Shown: positions 43,617-52,769 of the stretch, piece after piece
How the letters are laid out: each line of letters opens with the position of its first letter
How positions within the stretch are numbered: position 1 is the stretch's first letter
Origin: Clostridiales bacterium
GTDB lineage: Bacteria; Bacillota; Clostridia; Christensenellales; Borkfalkiaceae
Length of the DNA stretch: 64,000 nucleotides
Assembly: GCA_015055945.1 (NCBI GenBank)
Contig: SVHH01000004.1
Coordinates: 1 to 64,000 of the forward strand
Direction of reading: 5' to 3'
Program-made: the position numbers and the translations under genes
Notes under the pieces: model-generated
What the model was told of the DNA's origin: nothing
Seen by the model: only the letters and a program-made list of their open reading frames with translations
The model's database searches: none

Positions 43617-44771
43617 TTATATAAAGAATAGTGCAGATACGATTGTCATAATAATTAAGAAACCAAAGTTAAAAAGCGAAAAAAGTAATATGTAATGCTT
43701 TGTCTTTCCAGGGTTTCTCATTGAATATTCTTTGAAAGTTATTAAACTTGCAAGAGAAGAAATAAGTGTGCCGCAACCGCCGATATTTACGCCGATAAGC
43801 AAGGGAATATAGTTTGTAGTAAATTGTGAAAGAAGTATTGCCGACGGAACGTTGCTTATTACTTGACAAGAAAGAACGGAAATAATAAGCGGGTTTTTAT
43901 CTAAAAGGAAGGCAAACAAATCTTTTACCGCGGGGATTCTTGCCATATTGCCAGAAAAGATAAAAAACGCTACGAAAGTAAAAAGCAAACTGTAATCCAC
44001 TTGTTTTAGCGCTTTTTTATCCATAAACGCAAGTGCAAGTGGGATTACGATAAGCCCCGTCCAGTAGGGTATAATTCTAAACACTATTATTATAGAAAAA
44101 GCGAAAAGTAAAAGATAAATTATAGTTCTAACGGGCGGAAGTGAAGCCTTTTCTTTTTCGGTAACTTCCATAGGTTCTTTCTTTACGAACAAGCAGCAAA
44201 TGGTGATAAGCGCAATTGCAAGCAAGAACGGGGGAAGCATAATAGCAGTAAATTCACCTGTAGGGATATTAAACTTTGAGTATAAGTAAAGGTTTTGCGG
44301 GTTGCCGAAGGGCGTCAACATACCGCCAAGGTTTGCGGCAATGTTTTGCATAATAAACGTAAACGCCATCAATTTTCTTTTTCCCGTTGTAGATAAAATA
44401 AAGTAGCCTAGCGGTAAAAAAGTTAAAAGTGCCATATCGTTTGCAATCAACATTGAGCCGATAAAAGTTATATATACTAGTGCTAAAATCGATGCCCTTG
44501 TGTTTTTAAAAACCTTAACTATTTGGGTTGCTAATACGGTAAAGAACTTAATATTTTTAAGTGCACAAACAACAGCCAACACGCAAAACAAACAAGTTAA
44601 AGTTTTAAAATCAAAGTAGCCGAGATATTCACTATCCGGCGGAACGGCAAAACACGTTATTGCAGCAGCCAAAACGGCTATGCAGAGCACCGCGTTTTTC
44701 TTTACAAATTCAGTTAAAGCGTGCGTTAAAGATAACGCGCCGTTATGATGTTTTTTTGCTATTACACTCAT
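43617..44771 (-). CDS. SLC13/ArsB-superfamily permease
   Basis: Encodes 384 residues with ten or more helices of the ion-transporter superfamily. LTPFGNPQNLYLYS (about 157-170) and VISNVPSAILLS (about 307-318) are the two symmetric substrate-loop motifs. Related members carry citrate, dicarboxylates or arsenite. In a genome with fumarate reductase a dicarboxylate is plausible, but no direct evidence is here. Monocistronic, with an extended -10 promoter (minus-strand TATAAT at 44809-44804). Confidence 0.75.
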   Translation of the reverse strand: MSVIAKKHHNGALSLTHALTEFVKKNAVLCIAVLAAAITCFAVPPDSEYLGYFDFKTLTCLFCVLAVVCALKNIKFFTVLATQIVKVFKNTRASILALVYITFIGSMLIANDMALLTFLPLGYFILSTTGKRKLMAFTFIMQNIAANLGGMLTPFGNPQNLYLYSKFNIPTGEFTAIMLPPFLLAIALITICCLFVKKEPMEVTEKEKASLPPVRTIIYLLLFAFSIIIVFRIIPYWTGLIVIPLALAFMDKKALKQVDYSLLFTFVAFFIFSGNMARIPAVKDLFAFLLDKNPLIISVLSCQVISNVPSAILLSQFTTNYIPLLIGVNIGGCGTLISSLASLITFKEYSMRNPGKTKHYILLFSLFNFGFLIIMTIVSALFFI

Positions 44772-44877
44772 AATAAATTCTCTTTTTGTAAAAACCGAAA
44801 GAAATTATATCACTTCTGTTAAAAAAAGCAAAGCAATAATGCGTCAAAAATTAAAGAAAAAATAAAAAATTTAATAA

Positions 44878-44910
44878 AAAACAGCGCCCTTTTTTTAGAG
44901 CGCCGTTTAT
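44878..44910 (-). terminator. Terminator of the second YwaF-like gene
   Basis: Minus-strand ACGGCGCTC/GGGCGCTGT stem with two G-U pairs, then a T-run. Confidence 0.65.
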
Positions 44911-44918
44911 ATTAAATT

Positions 44919-45689
44919 TTATGCTTTAAATCTCTTTTTTGTCGCTTTTTCAATCACTGTCGTAATGCCTTTAGTCGCTATGTAAGAGCCGAACGCAAAC
45001 AAAATAGTCAATATTGATAATATGAGCACGTAAATCATATGTCCTGCAAAACCTATTGATGCAACCATATTTAAGCGTATTTCTTCAACGATGGCAAGGT
45101 TACAATGTTTAAGGTTTTGGAAGTTTGTGTCAAGCGCAAAGGTCATTATAAGCGCAATTATTACGTAAGCGGCTAAAAAAATGGCCATCACGATGAAATC
45201 TTTCTTAATATTGTACTTATAGAATTTAAGTGCAATCATAAGGAAGAAGTATAAGCACACGAGCGAGTGAAACGTTACCGTGTGAAAGTCGTCAAAAGAC
45301 TTAAAATAATCTATTATATTGCCGTCGCTGTAAACAACGGTGGGCATTATAAGCATAAAGAAGAAAACGGATGCGCTGCAAGCAAGCGTCAATGCTTCTA
45401 CCTTTTCTTTATGTTTGCCGCGATAAAAGGTGTGCAAGGGGAAAAGGTATAAAAACAAACTGCAATAATGAAAGGGAAGGGCGTAAAGGTTATAATTATC
45501 GTCGTGAAGGTTATAGCCTTGTTTCATAAATTCTAACGCTAGTAAAATTATCGTTATAATTTGCAAGGGAATATATTTAATTTTTTCATCCTTATCTTTA
45601 AGTAGCCAACCAAGCAAGAAAGCCAGTGCTATAAACACTATAAAAGTGGGTATGATGGTATAAAAATGCGTTAAAGTCCAAAGTCCCAT
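44919..45689 (-). CDS. Second YwaF/TMEM164-like membrane protein
   Basis: Encodes 256 residues with about seven helices. The family core is present as LPFHYCSLFLYLFPL, with the conserved His-Cys pair, and MPTVVYSDG after helix 4. A divergent paralogue of the protein at 5676. Function not established. Own promoter at 45720-45748 and terminator. Confidence 0.6.
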   Translation of the reverse strand: MGLWTLTHFYTIIPTFIVFIALAFLLGWLLKDKDEKIKYIPLQIITIILLALEFMKQGYNLHDDNYNLYALPFHYCSLFLYLFPLHTFYRGKHKEKVEALTLACSASVFFFMLIMPTVVYSDGNIIDYFKSFDDFHTVTFHSLVCLYFFLMIALKFYKYNIKKDFIVMAIFLAAYVIIALIMTFALDTNFQNLKHCNLAIVEEIRLNMVASIGFAGHMIYVLILSILTILFAFGSYIATKGITTVIEKATKKRFKA

Positions 45690-45719
45690 AAATAAAACCT
45701 CAATAAACTTAATGAAAAT

Positions 45720-45748
45720 ATTTTATCATATATCTGTGCATAAATCAA
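45720..45748 (-). promoter_or_regulatory. Promoter (minus strand)
   Basis: Minus-strand TTGATT (45748-45743), 17-bp spacer, TAAAAT (45725-45720). Confidence 0.65.
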
Positions 45749-45763
45749 TAGTTATTTAAATAA

Positions 45764-45798
45764 AAAAAAGGAGACCGTGTTTAGTCTCCTTTTTTAAT
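45764..45798. terminator. Bidirectional-looking terminator
   Basis: AAGGAGAC-(CGTGTTTA)-GTCTCCTT with A-run before and T-run after; ends the lipoprotein gene on the minus strand. Confidence 0.8.
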
Positions 45799-45808
45799 TT
45801 GATAAGGG

Positions 45809-47065
45809 TTAGTTTGCAAATCCAACACTAATAAGTTCACCGTTCTTAATGGTAAAAGCCATACCAACGGAACCTTTTGCGTTTGTAAAATAATATGAAA
45901 CTACGTCAGAGCCAGTGTCAATAGACGGGGAAGTAAACGCCGTCATGCCGTCAGCAGCAATTTGCCCGCAATATTCTTTTTCAGTGATAGAATTTATGTA
46001 GTTTAAGCATTTACTGAGTTCTGACTTTGCGGTGCCGTATTCTTCAGACGCATATTTGTCTTTAGTAAGTTCGTTAGATAAAACGGTTAAGTATGTTTTT
46101 GCCGTCGAATAATCAATATAGGTCGGAACTATTTTATTTTCGTGAACGAGAACGGATGCTTTTGAAGATATGTAAGAATAAAGTTTTGCGTAATAAACTT
46201 TTTCAATCGCATTTGAAGTATCTAAATAAACGATAGGTTCAATTACGCCTTTAACGCTAGCATAAATTTCATTATAGAGCGCGCCAACTTGTTCTTGAGT
46301 AGCAGTTGCATCAATAGTACCGTAACCGTAAACGTAACTTTCAATAGTCTTGTTTTCAAGATTTATCTTTGCTAATTTGTAAGATAAAATATCGTAAGCG
46401 ATAAATTGTTCAAAATTAAAAGTTCCACTCGTTAGTTTTGCTCTTGCATCTTCAATATTGTCGCCGGCAAAAACAATTTCAAACGAATAAGCCGTGCTTG
46501 TGCCATAGATAAACTTAGCAATTGCAATTCGTATAGTATTTTCAGATGCCATTTGAGTAACTACCGTTGTATCGGTGGGTTTATTTAGCGTATAATCATA
46601 ATTAAAGTATGTTTTAATTTGATTTGTCGAATCGCCGTTATTCATTTCTAGAGTTGCATTTACGCCGGTTGAACTGTTCTTTGCTTGGAACATAAATTTA
46701 AGATACGCAATAGAATTATCTAAATAAACCGTGTCAACTTTAAAGTTGTCAAAGTAAGTTGCAACGTAGTCGGCTGTGTATAGCCCTATACCAGAACCGC
46801 GGAAAATTGACTGTAATTCGTTAGCATATTCAACCGATGCGTTAGGTGCAACGTAGGCTAAAGGGTTGTTTCCGCTGGTTGAAGTGTTTTCAAAAACGGA
46901 CGCTTCAAGTTCAGCAACCGATTCTTTTATAACGTCAACCGAAGTTTTTGCCGCGGGCGGAGTACCTGCACCGGAATCGCCTGGATCAGCACAAGCGGCA
47001 AGTGGAAACGAAAGCGTAAGAACAACAAGTAAAATTGTCGCTAAAAGTTTTGTAAGTGATTTCAT
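45809..47065 (-). CDS. Lipoprotein of unknown function
   Basis: Encodes 418 residues. Lipoprotein signal with lipobox LAAC (lipidated Cys25), then a low-complexity linker and a mostly beta-rich domain without cysteines or catalytic motifs I recognise. Helical stretches around 270-350 contain LSNELTKDKYASEEY. No homologous family recognised; presumably tethered outside the membrane. Promoter at 47101-47129. Confidence 0.6.
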   Translation of the reverse strand: MKSLTKLLATILLVVLTLSFPLAACADPGDSGAGTPPAAKTSVDVIKESVAELEASVFENTSTSGNNPLAYVAPNASVEYANELQSIFRGSGIGLYTADYVATYFDNFKVDTVYLDNSIAYLKFMFQAKNSSTGVNATLEMNNGDSTNQIKTYFNYDYTLNKPTDTTVVTQMASENTIRIAIAKFIYGTSTAYSFEIVFAGDNIEDARAKLTSGTFNFEQFIAYDILSYKLAKINLENKTIESYVYGYGTIDATATQEQVGALYNEIYASVKGVIEPIVYLDTSNAIEKVYYAKLYSYISSKASVLVHENKIVPTYIDYSTAKTYLTVLSNELTKDKYASEEYGTAKSELSKCLNYINSITEKEYCGQIAADGMTAFTSPSIDTGSDVVSYYFTNAKGSVGMAFTIKNGELISVGFAN

Positions 47066-47100
47066 TGTGTATTACTCCTTTTTTTATTTTTCTTGATTCT

Positions 47101-47129
47101 ATTTTATTATATGAAAAAAGGGCTGTCAA
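47101..47129 (-). promoter_or_regulatory. Promoter of the lipoprotein gene (minus strand)
   Basis: Minus-strand TTGACA (47129-47124), 17-bp spacer, TAAAAT (47106-47101). Confidence 0.75.
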
Positions 47130-47174
47130 TAGGGTTTTTTAAAAAAATTAGGCTATGAAAGAAAATTTTTTTAT

Positions 47175-47207
47175 GAAAAAAGCACCTAAAATATAGGTGC
47201 TTTTTGT
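47175..47207. terminator. Terminator of CNNM/CorC pair
   Basis: AAAAAGCACCT-AAAATAT-AGGTGCTTTTT, symmetric with A- and T-runs. Confidence 0.85.
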
Positions 47208-47219
47208 TATTTACTTAAA

Positions 47220-48530
47220 TTAGTCAAATTCTTCTTCGTCTTCCGTTTCTTTTTGTTCAACCAAGATGGTAAGTTTAGTTACGCGTTCCTCTTCCATTTG
47301 TGAAACGATTACGAAAAGGTTTTCATAACGGAAACTCTCTCCAACGTGCGGGTCTGCGTTAAGCATTTCAATAGCCCAACCGCCCATGGTAGAATATTGA
47401 CACTCAAAGTCTTCGGGAACGTGGAACTCAATTTCTTCAAAGAAGTCTTCAATGTTCATGTTGCCGTCAACTTCGTAAGTGTTTTCGCCAGTTGCAATAC
47501 ATTTGGTAAATACCGTATCGGTATCGTCCCAAATTTCACCAACGAGTTCTTCTAGGATATCTTCCATACAAACTATACCAAGCGTGCCGCCAAATTCATC
47601 GATAACGATTGCAAGGTGCATGTGCGCTTCTCTAAGTTTTGCAAGCGCCGCGGGTAGTTTCATCGTTTTATGAAGTTTAAGCGGCTTTAACAAAATAGGA
47701 CGTATATCGGGGTTTTCATTATCAAGCGTTGCTTTATAGTAACGGGTGAGTGATAAAACACCTATGATATTGTCAATGCTATCTTCATAAACGGGAAGTC
47801 TTGAGAATTGTGATGCGTCTGATAAAACTGCCTTAATTTCTTCATTATCGTCGATATCAATAGCCGTCATATCAATACGCGGCGTCATAATTTCTTCGAT
47901 AGTGGTATCCTTAAAGTCAATGGTTGACTGTAAAAGTTCGCCTTGTTCTTCATCGATAACGCCTTCTTCTTCAACCATATCGATGATGGAAACAAGTTCT
48001 TCTTCGGTTACGGTAGGCTCGTCGTCCTTGTGGTCGCTACCCCAAATCTTTCTAAGAAGTGAAATGAGTGCCATTACGATAAACACAAGCGGGGAAAGGA
48101 TAATGGTTAAGCATTTTACTGAAAACGCGATCACGTTTACAAAAGAATCCGCGTTTTGTTTTGCAAGTACTTTAGGTATGATTTCGCCAAAGATTAAAAT
48201 TACAACGGTAACGATAATAGTTGCAAGGGTAGTTGCAAGTGCAACGTTATCTTTGAAAAGGTCTAATACGATAAGGGTACTGCAAGTTGAAATTGCAATG
48301 TTTGCAAGGTTGTTACCGATTAATATTGCACACAAAGCAATATGGAATTTTTCTATGATACCGTAGGCGATTTTTGATGATTTTCTGCCGCCTTCAGCAG
48401 CACGGCGCAAACGAATTTTATTTGCCGAGTTAAACGCTATTTCTGATGCCGAAAAATATGCTGACAAGCATATCATAATGAACATAACTAGATATGCCCA
48501 CCACATGCGGCTAAAATGTTCTGCAAACAT
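47220..48530 (-). CDS. CNNM/CorC-type transporter (hemolysin-like), downstream copy
   Basis: Encodes 436 residues. N-terminal DUF21 membrane domain (SAYFSASEIAFNSANKIRLRR, then two or three more helices to about 165), a CBS pair (about 205-330, EIMTPRIDM) and a C-terminal CorC_HlyC domain ending near 425. Members move or sense Mg2+ and related divalent ions. Its start codon overlaps the stop of the upstream paralogue (TAATG), with AGGAGG inside that gene, so the two are translationally coupled and may form a heteromer. Confidence 0.85.
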   Translation of the reverse strand: MFAEHFSRMWWAYLVMFIMICLSAYFSASEIAFNSANKIRLRRAAEGGRKSSKIAYGIIEKFHIALCAILIGNNLANIAISTCSTLIVLDLFKDNVALATTLATIIVTVVILIFGEIIPKVLAKQNADSFVNVIAFSVKCLTIILSPLVFIVMALISLLRKIWGSDHKDDEPTVTEEELVSIIDMVEEEGVIDEEQGELLQSTIDFKDTTIEEIMTPRIDMTAIDIDDNEEIKAVLSDASQFSRLPVYEDSIDNIIGVLSLTRYYKATLDNENPDIRPILLKPLKLHKTMKLPAALAKLREAHMHLAIVIDEFGGTLGIVCMEDILEELVGEIWDDTDTVFTKCIATGENTYEVDGNMNIEDFFEEIEFHVPEDFECQYSTMGGWAIEMLNADPHVGESFRYENLFVIVSQMEEERVTKLTILVEQKETEDEEEFD

Positions 48531-49867
48531 TATTCTTCCTCCTTGTCAGTTTGTTCACTGCCTTGGAGAAGTGCAAGGTCTTCTTCGTCAAGAACATGTA
48601 CGATAACTTCGGTTGCCTTACCGTTGTCAACCGTTTTTGTGGTTATTTCAATATTTTCATACACGAAAGACTCATCTTCTTCTGGTAAATGCCCAAGAGT
48701 TTCTAAAATGAAAGAAAGCAAGGGTTTTGACGCGATGTTCTTAGGTGCTCTACCTAAGCCCATTCTTTCAAAAACGTTACCGATAAGCATACGAGTATTA
48801 ACCATATATTTATTACCGCCGAGCGCTTGGAAGTTTTGGTCAACAACGTCTTCTTCATCCCAAATTTCACCAACGAGTTCTTCTAGAACGTCTTCAATGG
48901 TTACTAAGCCGACAATTTTCTTATCCTTATCTTGAACCATCGCCATTTGAATTTTCTTTTGGCGCATTTCAGTTAAAAGGTCGTCTATCATAAAGTCTTC
49001 GTTTACGATATAAGGTCTTGTCATCACTGAACGCAAATTGAGTTTAGGATTGCGATGATATTCGGTAAGAAACGTTCTTATTCTTAAAACACCTACAACT
49101 CTGCCGTTTTCCGTTTTTACGGGTAGGCGAGAATAGTTTGTGTTTTTAATGGTTTGTAAAATTTCTTCAGTCGTGGCGTTGAAGTTGAGATAATCTATAT
49201 CCTTATCCATGGTCATGATTTCATCAACTGTTTTTTTAGTGAACTCAAGCGCGGACTTTAACATATCGCCCTGTTCTTCATTAACAACGCCTTCTTCTTC
49301 TGCCGTGTCAAAGATTTCAGTAAGTTCGTCTTCGGTGATAGAAGGGTCAACTTCTTTTTTAGAAAAGAGTTTTGTTGCACCTTTTGAAATTAAACCGAAG
49401 AAAGCAGAAAAAGGTGTTAAAATCTTCATTAAAAAGCGTAAAGAACCTTGGAAGAAAAGCGAAACTGATTCACTTCTATCGTTCGCAAAACTCTTAGGTA
49501 TCATTTCGCTGAATAAGAAGATAATTACCGTACTTAATACCGAACAAATCATAGAGAAAGCGAAAGAGTTTAAAAACGCTTCGTCATAGCCTAACCCTTC
49601 GCTAAATATTTCGGTCGCGAGTATGGTAAACACCGACGCACCCAAAATTTTGGTAACGTTGTTACCTAAAAGCAGGGTGGTAAGTGCTTTATCAAATTTA
49701 TTCAAAACACTCATAACGCCCTTGGCGCGCTTGTTGCCGTCGTCCGCGAGTGTTTTCATTCTGATTTTATTTACGGCTGAAAACGAACTTTCAGTCGCTG
49801 CGAAATAAGCACCGCCTATAACGCATACTACAAAGATAATCCATAAGGGTATACTGTCACTACCCAT
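48530..49867 (-). CDS. CNNM/CorC-type transporter (hemolysin-like), upstream copy
   Basis: Encodes 445 residues with the same architecture as the downstream gene: DUF21 (AAYFAATESSFSAVNKIRMKT-like start), CBS pair (EIMTMDKDIDYL region, about 205-330) and CorC_HlyC domain. The CBS and transporter segments differ clearly from the neighbour, so this is an old duplication. First gene of the pair, AAAGGAG ahead of its start. Confidence 0.85.
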   Translation of the reverse strand: MGSDSIPLWIIFVVCVIGGAYFAATESSFSAVNKIRMKTLADDGNKRAKGVMSVLNKFDKALTTLLLGNNVTKILGASVFTILATEIFSEGLGYDEAFLNSFAFSMICSVLSTVIIFLFSEMIPKSFANDRSESVSLFFQGSLRFLMKILTPFSAFFGLISKGATKLFSKKEVDPSITEDELTEIFDTAEEEGVVNEEQGDMLKSALEFTKKTVDEIMTMDKDIDYLNFNATTEEILQTIKNTNYSRLPVKTENGRVVGVLRIRTFLTEYHRNPKLNLRSVMTRPYIVNEDFMIDDLLTEMRQKKIQMAMVQDKDKKIVGLVTIEDVLEELVGEIWDEEDVVDQNFQALGGNKYMVNTRMLIGNVFERMGLGRAPKNIASKPLLSFILETLGHLPEEDESFVYENIEITTKTVDNGKATEVIVHVLDEEDLALLQGSEQTDKEEE

Positions 49868-49925
49868 ACAAAAACCAACTCCTTTTGTGTCAAAATTAGA
49901 TATAAATCTGCGACAATACTTATTT

Positions 49926-49955
49926 ATTCTAACATTTTAGAATTAGTCTTGTCAA
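49926..49955 (-). promoter_or_regulatory. Promoter of CNNM/CorC pair (minus strand)
   Basis: Minus-strand TTGACA (49955-49950), 18-bp spacer, TAGAAT (49931-49926). The rest of the divergent gap 49956-50110 shows nothing else. Confidence 0.7.
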
Positions 49956-50110
49956 GAAAACTTGTTGCATATACGCATTTATTGCTCTAAAATACACAAT
50001 TTTGTAAGTTATTTTTTGAATTTTAATAAAAGATGATAAGAAAAATATCACCATTTTGGTTTATGGTTTAATAATTAGTTTGTTAGAAGTAACTTTATCA
50101 CTTGCTACTA

Positions 50111-50139
50111 TTGTATTTAAATTAAAAATATGTTACAAT
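50111..50139 (+). promoter_or_regulatory. Promoter of SHOCT membrane protein gene
   Basis: TTGTAT 50111-50116, 17-bp spacer, TACAAT 50134-50139 with TGT upstream. Confidence 0.6.
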
Positions 50140-50206
50140 AAAATTAATGTTAAATAATATATAGTTGTTCTCTATTATAAAAATAATTAAATAAGGATAC
50201 GTTTGT

Positions 50207-51022
50207 ATGAAAAAAACAGCAAAAGTTTTTATTTGGATAGGAATGATATGTCAATTTTATTTAGTTTATCCAATAGTGGTGGGTGTTATTGCCTTAAATA
50301 AACTTAATGAAGCGCGCAAAAAAGAAGAAATACTTACAATGGGTATTTTAACTTTATTATTTTGTAATACTGTCGGTGGCATTATCATGTTGGCAATGTC
50401 TGAGAAAGATTTCTCACAAAATGAAATTGTTGATAGTGCAGATATTGTAATAGAAAAAGTTAAAGATAATTCACACACTTTATTACATAGAATTTTTTCT
50501 TTAATAATTCTTGGCGTAGTTTTAACGTCGTATATTTTTTCAATGATGCCTTTAATAAATTATGGGGATGCGTATGTTCCGTTTATATTAACGCTTGTTT
50601 TAATAGGCGTATCGGTAGTATTGGTAATTGTGTCTTTTTCGAAAAAAAAGAATAATAAAATTTTTGCGTTTACTTCTCTTGTTGTAATAGGGCTTAGTAT
50701 TGCTGTAATAATTTTGAGCATATTGCATACTTGTGGATTTGCGCTGATTAAAGGAGATCCATTCAATATGCCTGATTTAGACGTTTTAATTGGATGTATG
50801 GTATGTTCTGGTATAATAATCGTTATGGCGAGTGTGTTATTCTTTACTTCTATTATAAAGAGAAAAGAAGTAGTTTGTAGTAAAGATGAAAATTTAACCG
50901 GTCAAAAAAGCGTTATTGAAAGGGAACTAGAAGAAGTTAAAGAATTATTTGAAAAAGGCTTATTAAACGAACAAGATTATAATTTAGCAAAGCAAGAAAT
51001 AATAAAAAAATATTACAATTAA
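50207..51022 (+). CDS. Membrane protein with C-terminal SHOCT-like motif
   Basis: Encodes 271 residues. Two helices near the N-terminus, then four more (about 100-235), and a cytoplasmic tail whose last 35 residues (ELEEVKELFEKGLLNEQDY followed by KQEIIKKY) form a SHOCT motif, often a protein-interaction or oligomerisation element. No catalytic residues evident. AT-richer than the core genes, marking the start of the accessory stretch. Confidence 0.6.
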   Translation: MKKTAKVFIWIGMICQFYLVYPIVVGVIALNKLNEARKKEEILTMGILTLLFCNTVGGIIMLAMSEKDFSQNEIVDSADIVIEKVKDNSHTLLHRIFSLIILGVVLTSYIFSMMPLINYGDAYVPFILTLVLIGVSVVLVIVSFSKKKNNKIFAFTSLVVIGLSIAVIILSILHTCGFALIKGDPFNMPDLDVLIGCMVCSGIIIVMASVLFFTSIIKRKEVVCSKDENLTGQKSVIERELEEVKELFEKGLLNEQDYNLAKQEIIKKYYN

Positions 51023-51023
51023 A

Positions 51024-51051
51024 AAAACGGACACCGCTTGGTGTCCGTTTT
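51024..51051 (+). terminator. Intrinsic terminator
   Basis: AAAACGGACACC-GCTT-GGTGTCCGTTTT, perfect 12-bp stem. Confidence 0.85.
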
Positions 51052-51053
51052 TC

Positions 51054-51108
51054 TTGGTGGAGTCTGTGACGCTCATTGAACTCATATTAAAGTTTTAATA
51101 TCTTCTAT
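51054..51108. repeat. Flanking repeat, copy 1
   Basis: TTGGTGGAGTCTGTGACGCT then CATTGAACTC, followed by the hairpin ATATTAAA/TTTAATAT. A near-identical unit lies at 52692-52740 on the other side of the ferritin-like gene. On the minus strand it ends in ACTCCACCA like a tRNA tail, but no cloverleaf can be drawn. Confidence 0.55.
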
Positions 51109-51111
51109 AAA

Positions 51112-52401
51112 TCACTTATTTTTACAGTTATTGCAAAAAAAATCTGTACTTGTTGCTTCGTCTTTTTTTCTACCTACGGAAGTGTTGTCAACCGTTCTTA
51201 AACGTAATTCTTTTATTGGGTTAGGTGCCACTTCAAAACGATAGTCTTTACCGTAATTTCTAATGTGAGTATCGATAACTATATGAGACGGAACAATTTC
51301 TATTGTTGGGTTTATAATCTTTTGGAACTCAAAGAAGTTTGCATCTGAAGGAAGTTCGTTAACGTTAACGTAATCTTCTAAATTTCCAGTGAATTGAACG
51401 GTGCTTTCTAAAATATCCCTTACGTAGTCTATGTTTTCGTGTAGACAAATAGGGTTAGGAAAGTTTCCGTCAGGTATAACTTCTTGCCAGTCCTTATTTT
51501 CGTATTCTTTAAGAAGTTCGCTTGCTTTATGTAAATGACCAATTTCAATATCAAGATTTTCTTCCCAAAGTTGTTTAATATACGGGTCGGTTTCCGTGAC
51601 GTAGCAAGACCAATATAGATAGCATTCGCAGTATTCGTGCCAAAGCAACATTTCTAACCAACTTGCATTAGAATCCATTAGTGATTCGTATTGAGTTACG
51701 TGTTCTTCTTCAACAAGTGCTATTTCTTGGTATAATTTTCTTGATAATTCGTTGTTTGCAAGGTTGGTTATATTCATATAATAGTTCATTGTTTGCTGTT
51801 CGGCGGCAGTTATTATCATTGTAGATAAAATAGTTTGCTTATCCGCTGTTTTAGAGTTGATATTGCGTTTAACGTTATCTTTACTGAATCGATGATGAGA
51901 AATAGTTGGTCTACCAGGCATAATTTCTGTGTATCTACCAACTAAATTTTCGGCGAGAATACCTTGTTCCATATGTAGTAGATTAGCGTAGCGGTATAGA
52001 TGGTCAAAATCTTCAAGAAGGGCAAAATCTAATGCTTTTTTAACGTAACAATCACACTCTCTTTTGGCAAGTTCCGCAGTTAAATCAACTGCTAATTGTT
52101 CGTAAGAGATAGTGTGTTCAAGTGCGCTTTCATTTGCGGGTTTTAATAGTGAAATTTTAAGTTGTTGTTGTTTTTCTATCGATCGAGTAACGCTAATTTC
52201 CCTTCTTAAATCGTTGTTGGTGGTATGTCTTGCAAGTTGGTGTGAAAACCAGTTGGCTTCAAATTCCGTTCCGTTCATAAGAATAATTCGGGTTTTGGTA
52301 TACGGATTTACTTCATGTTTGTCATATGCTTTTGGATAAAGTTGCTTCCAATTTTGAAAACTACTTAAAATAGATAAAGGTTTTTCAATAAATGGATTCA
52401 T
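51112..52401 (-). CDS. Ferritin-like diiron protein
   Basis: Encodes 429 residues, unusually long for a ferritin-like protein. Two helical-bundle segments carry metal-ligand patterns: AAEQQTMNYYMN with LYQEIALVEEEHVTQYE (about 200-245), and LWHEYCECYLYW with LDIEIGHLHKA (about 250-300), both of the E...ExxH type. N-terminal part with a histidine-rich FSHQLARHTT; C-terminus ends in CNNCKNK, a possible metal finger. It may store iron, oxidise substrates or scavenge peroxide; function unresolved. AAGGAG precedes its start. It sits alone between two repeat units. Confidence 0.6.
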   Translation of the reverse strand: MNPFIEKPLSILSSFQNWKQLYPKAYDKHEVNPYTKTRIILMNGTEFEANWFSHQLARHTTNNDLRREISVTRSIEKQQQLKISLLKPANESALEHTISYEQLAVDLTAELAKRECDCYVKKALDFALLEDFDHLYRYANLLHMEQGILAENLVGRYTEIMPGRPTISHHRFSKDNVKRNINSKTADKQTILSTMIITAAEQQTMNYYMNITNLANNELSRKLYQEIALVEEEHVTQYESLMDSNASWLEMLLWHEYCECYLYWSCYVTETDPYIKQLWEENLDIEIGHLHKASELLKEYENKDWQEVIPDGNFPNPICLHENIDYVRDILESTVQFTGNLEDYVNVNELPSDANFFEFQKIINPTIEIVPSHIVIDTHIRNYGKDYRFEVAPNPIKELRLRTVDNTSVGRKKDEATSTDFFCNNCKNK

Positions 52402-52769
52402 AAAATACTCCTTATTAAAACAAAATTTTGCTTAATAATTATTTTATGAAATTCTAAAAGAAAATGTCTACTTACAAGTTGCGACCCGAATGTACAAATA
52501 TCGTGGCGGAAAATTTAGGTGTGTAAAACTAACCAAATAGAGCAAGCAAAGAAAGTAGTAATTCATTGATATAATGCGCTAAATTTAGTTCCCAAATTAG
52601 TTCCCAAAAATCTCGGAAAAGGCTATTTTTTGCAACAAAAAAACACCACATATCGTATTTTTCGTTCAAAAAAACACAATATATGGTGCTTTTGGCGGAG
52701 TGTGTGCTTCACTCATTGAACTCTTAATTGAGTTTTAACTGAGTTTTTGTTTAAATAAAGCTGTTTGTT
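52402..52769. other. Gene-free gap with repeat copy 2 and old duplication traces
   Basis: Contains TTAGTTCCCAAA repeated in tandem at about 52587-52612, a hairpin CACC...CATAT/ATATATGGTG (about 52646-52690), and the second copy of the flanking repeat. No gene seen. Confidence 0.5.
52692..52740. repeat. Flanking repeat, copy 2
   Basis: TTGGCGGAGTGTGTGCTTCA then CTCATTGAACTC, followed by AACTC/GAGTT hairpin. Matches copy 1 at 51054 in order and most positions. Together they bracket about 1.6 kb containing only the ferritin-like gene. Confidence 0.55.

Noticed and set aside
51054..51085. tRNA 3-prime end (minus-strand ACTCCACCA)
   Set aside because: No T-arm, anticodon arm or acceptor partner can be found upstream on that strand. 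Treated as a repeat only.
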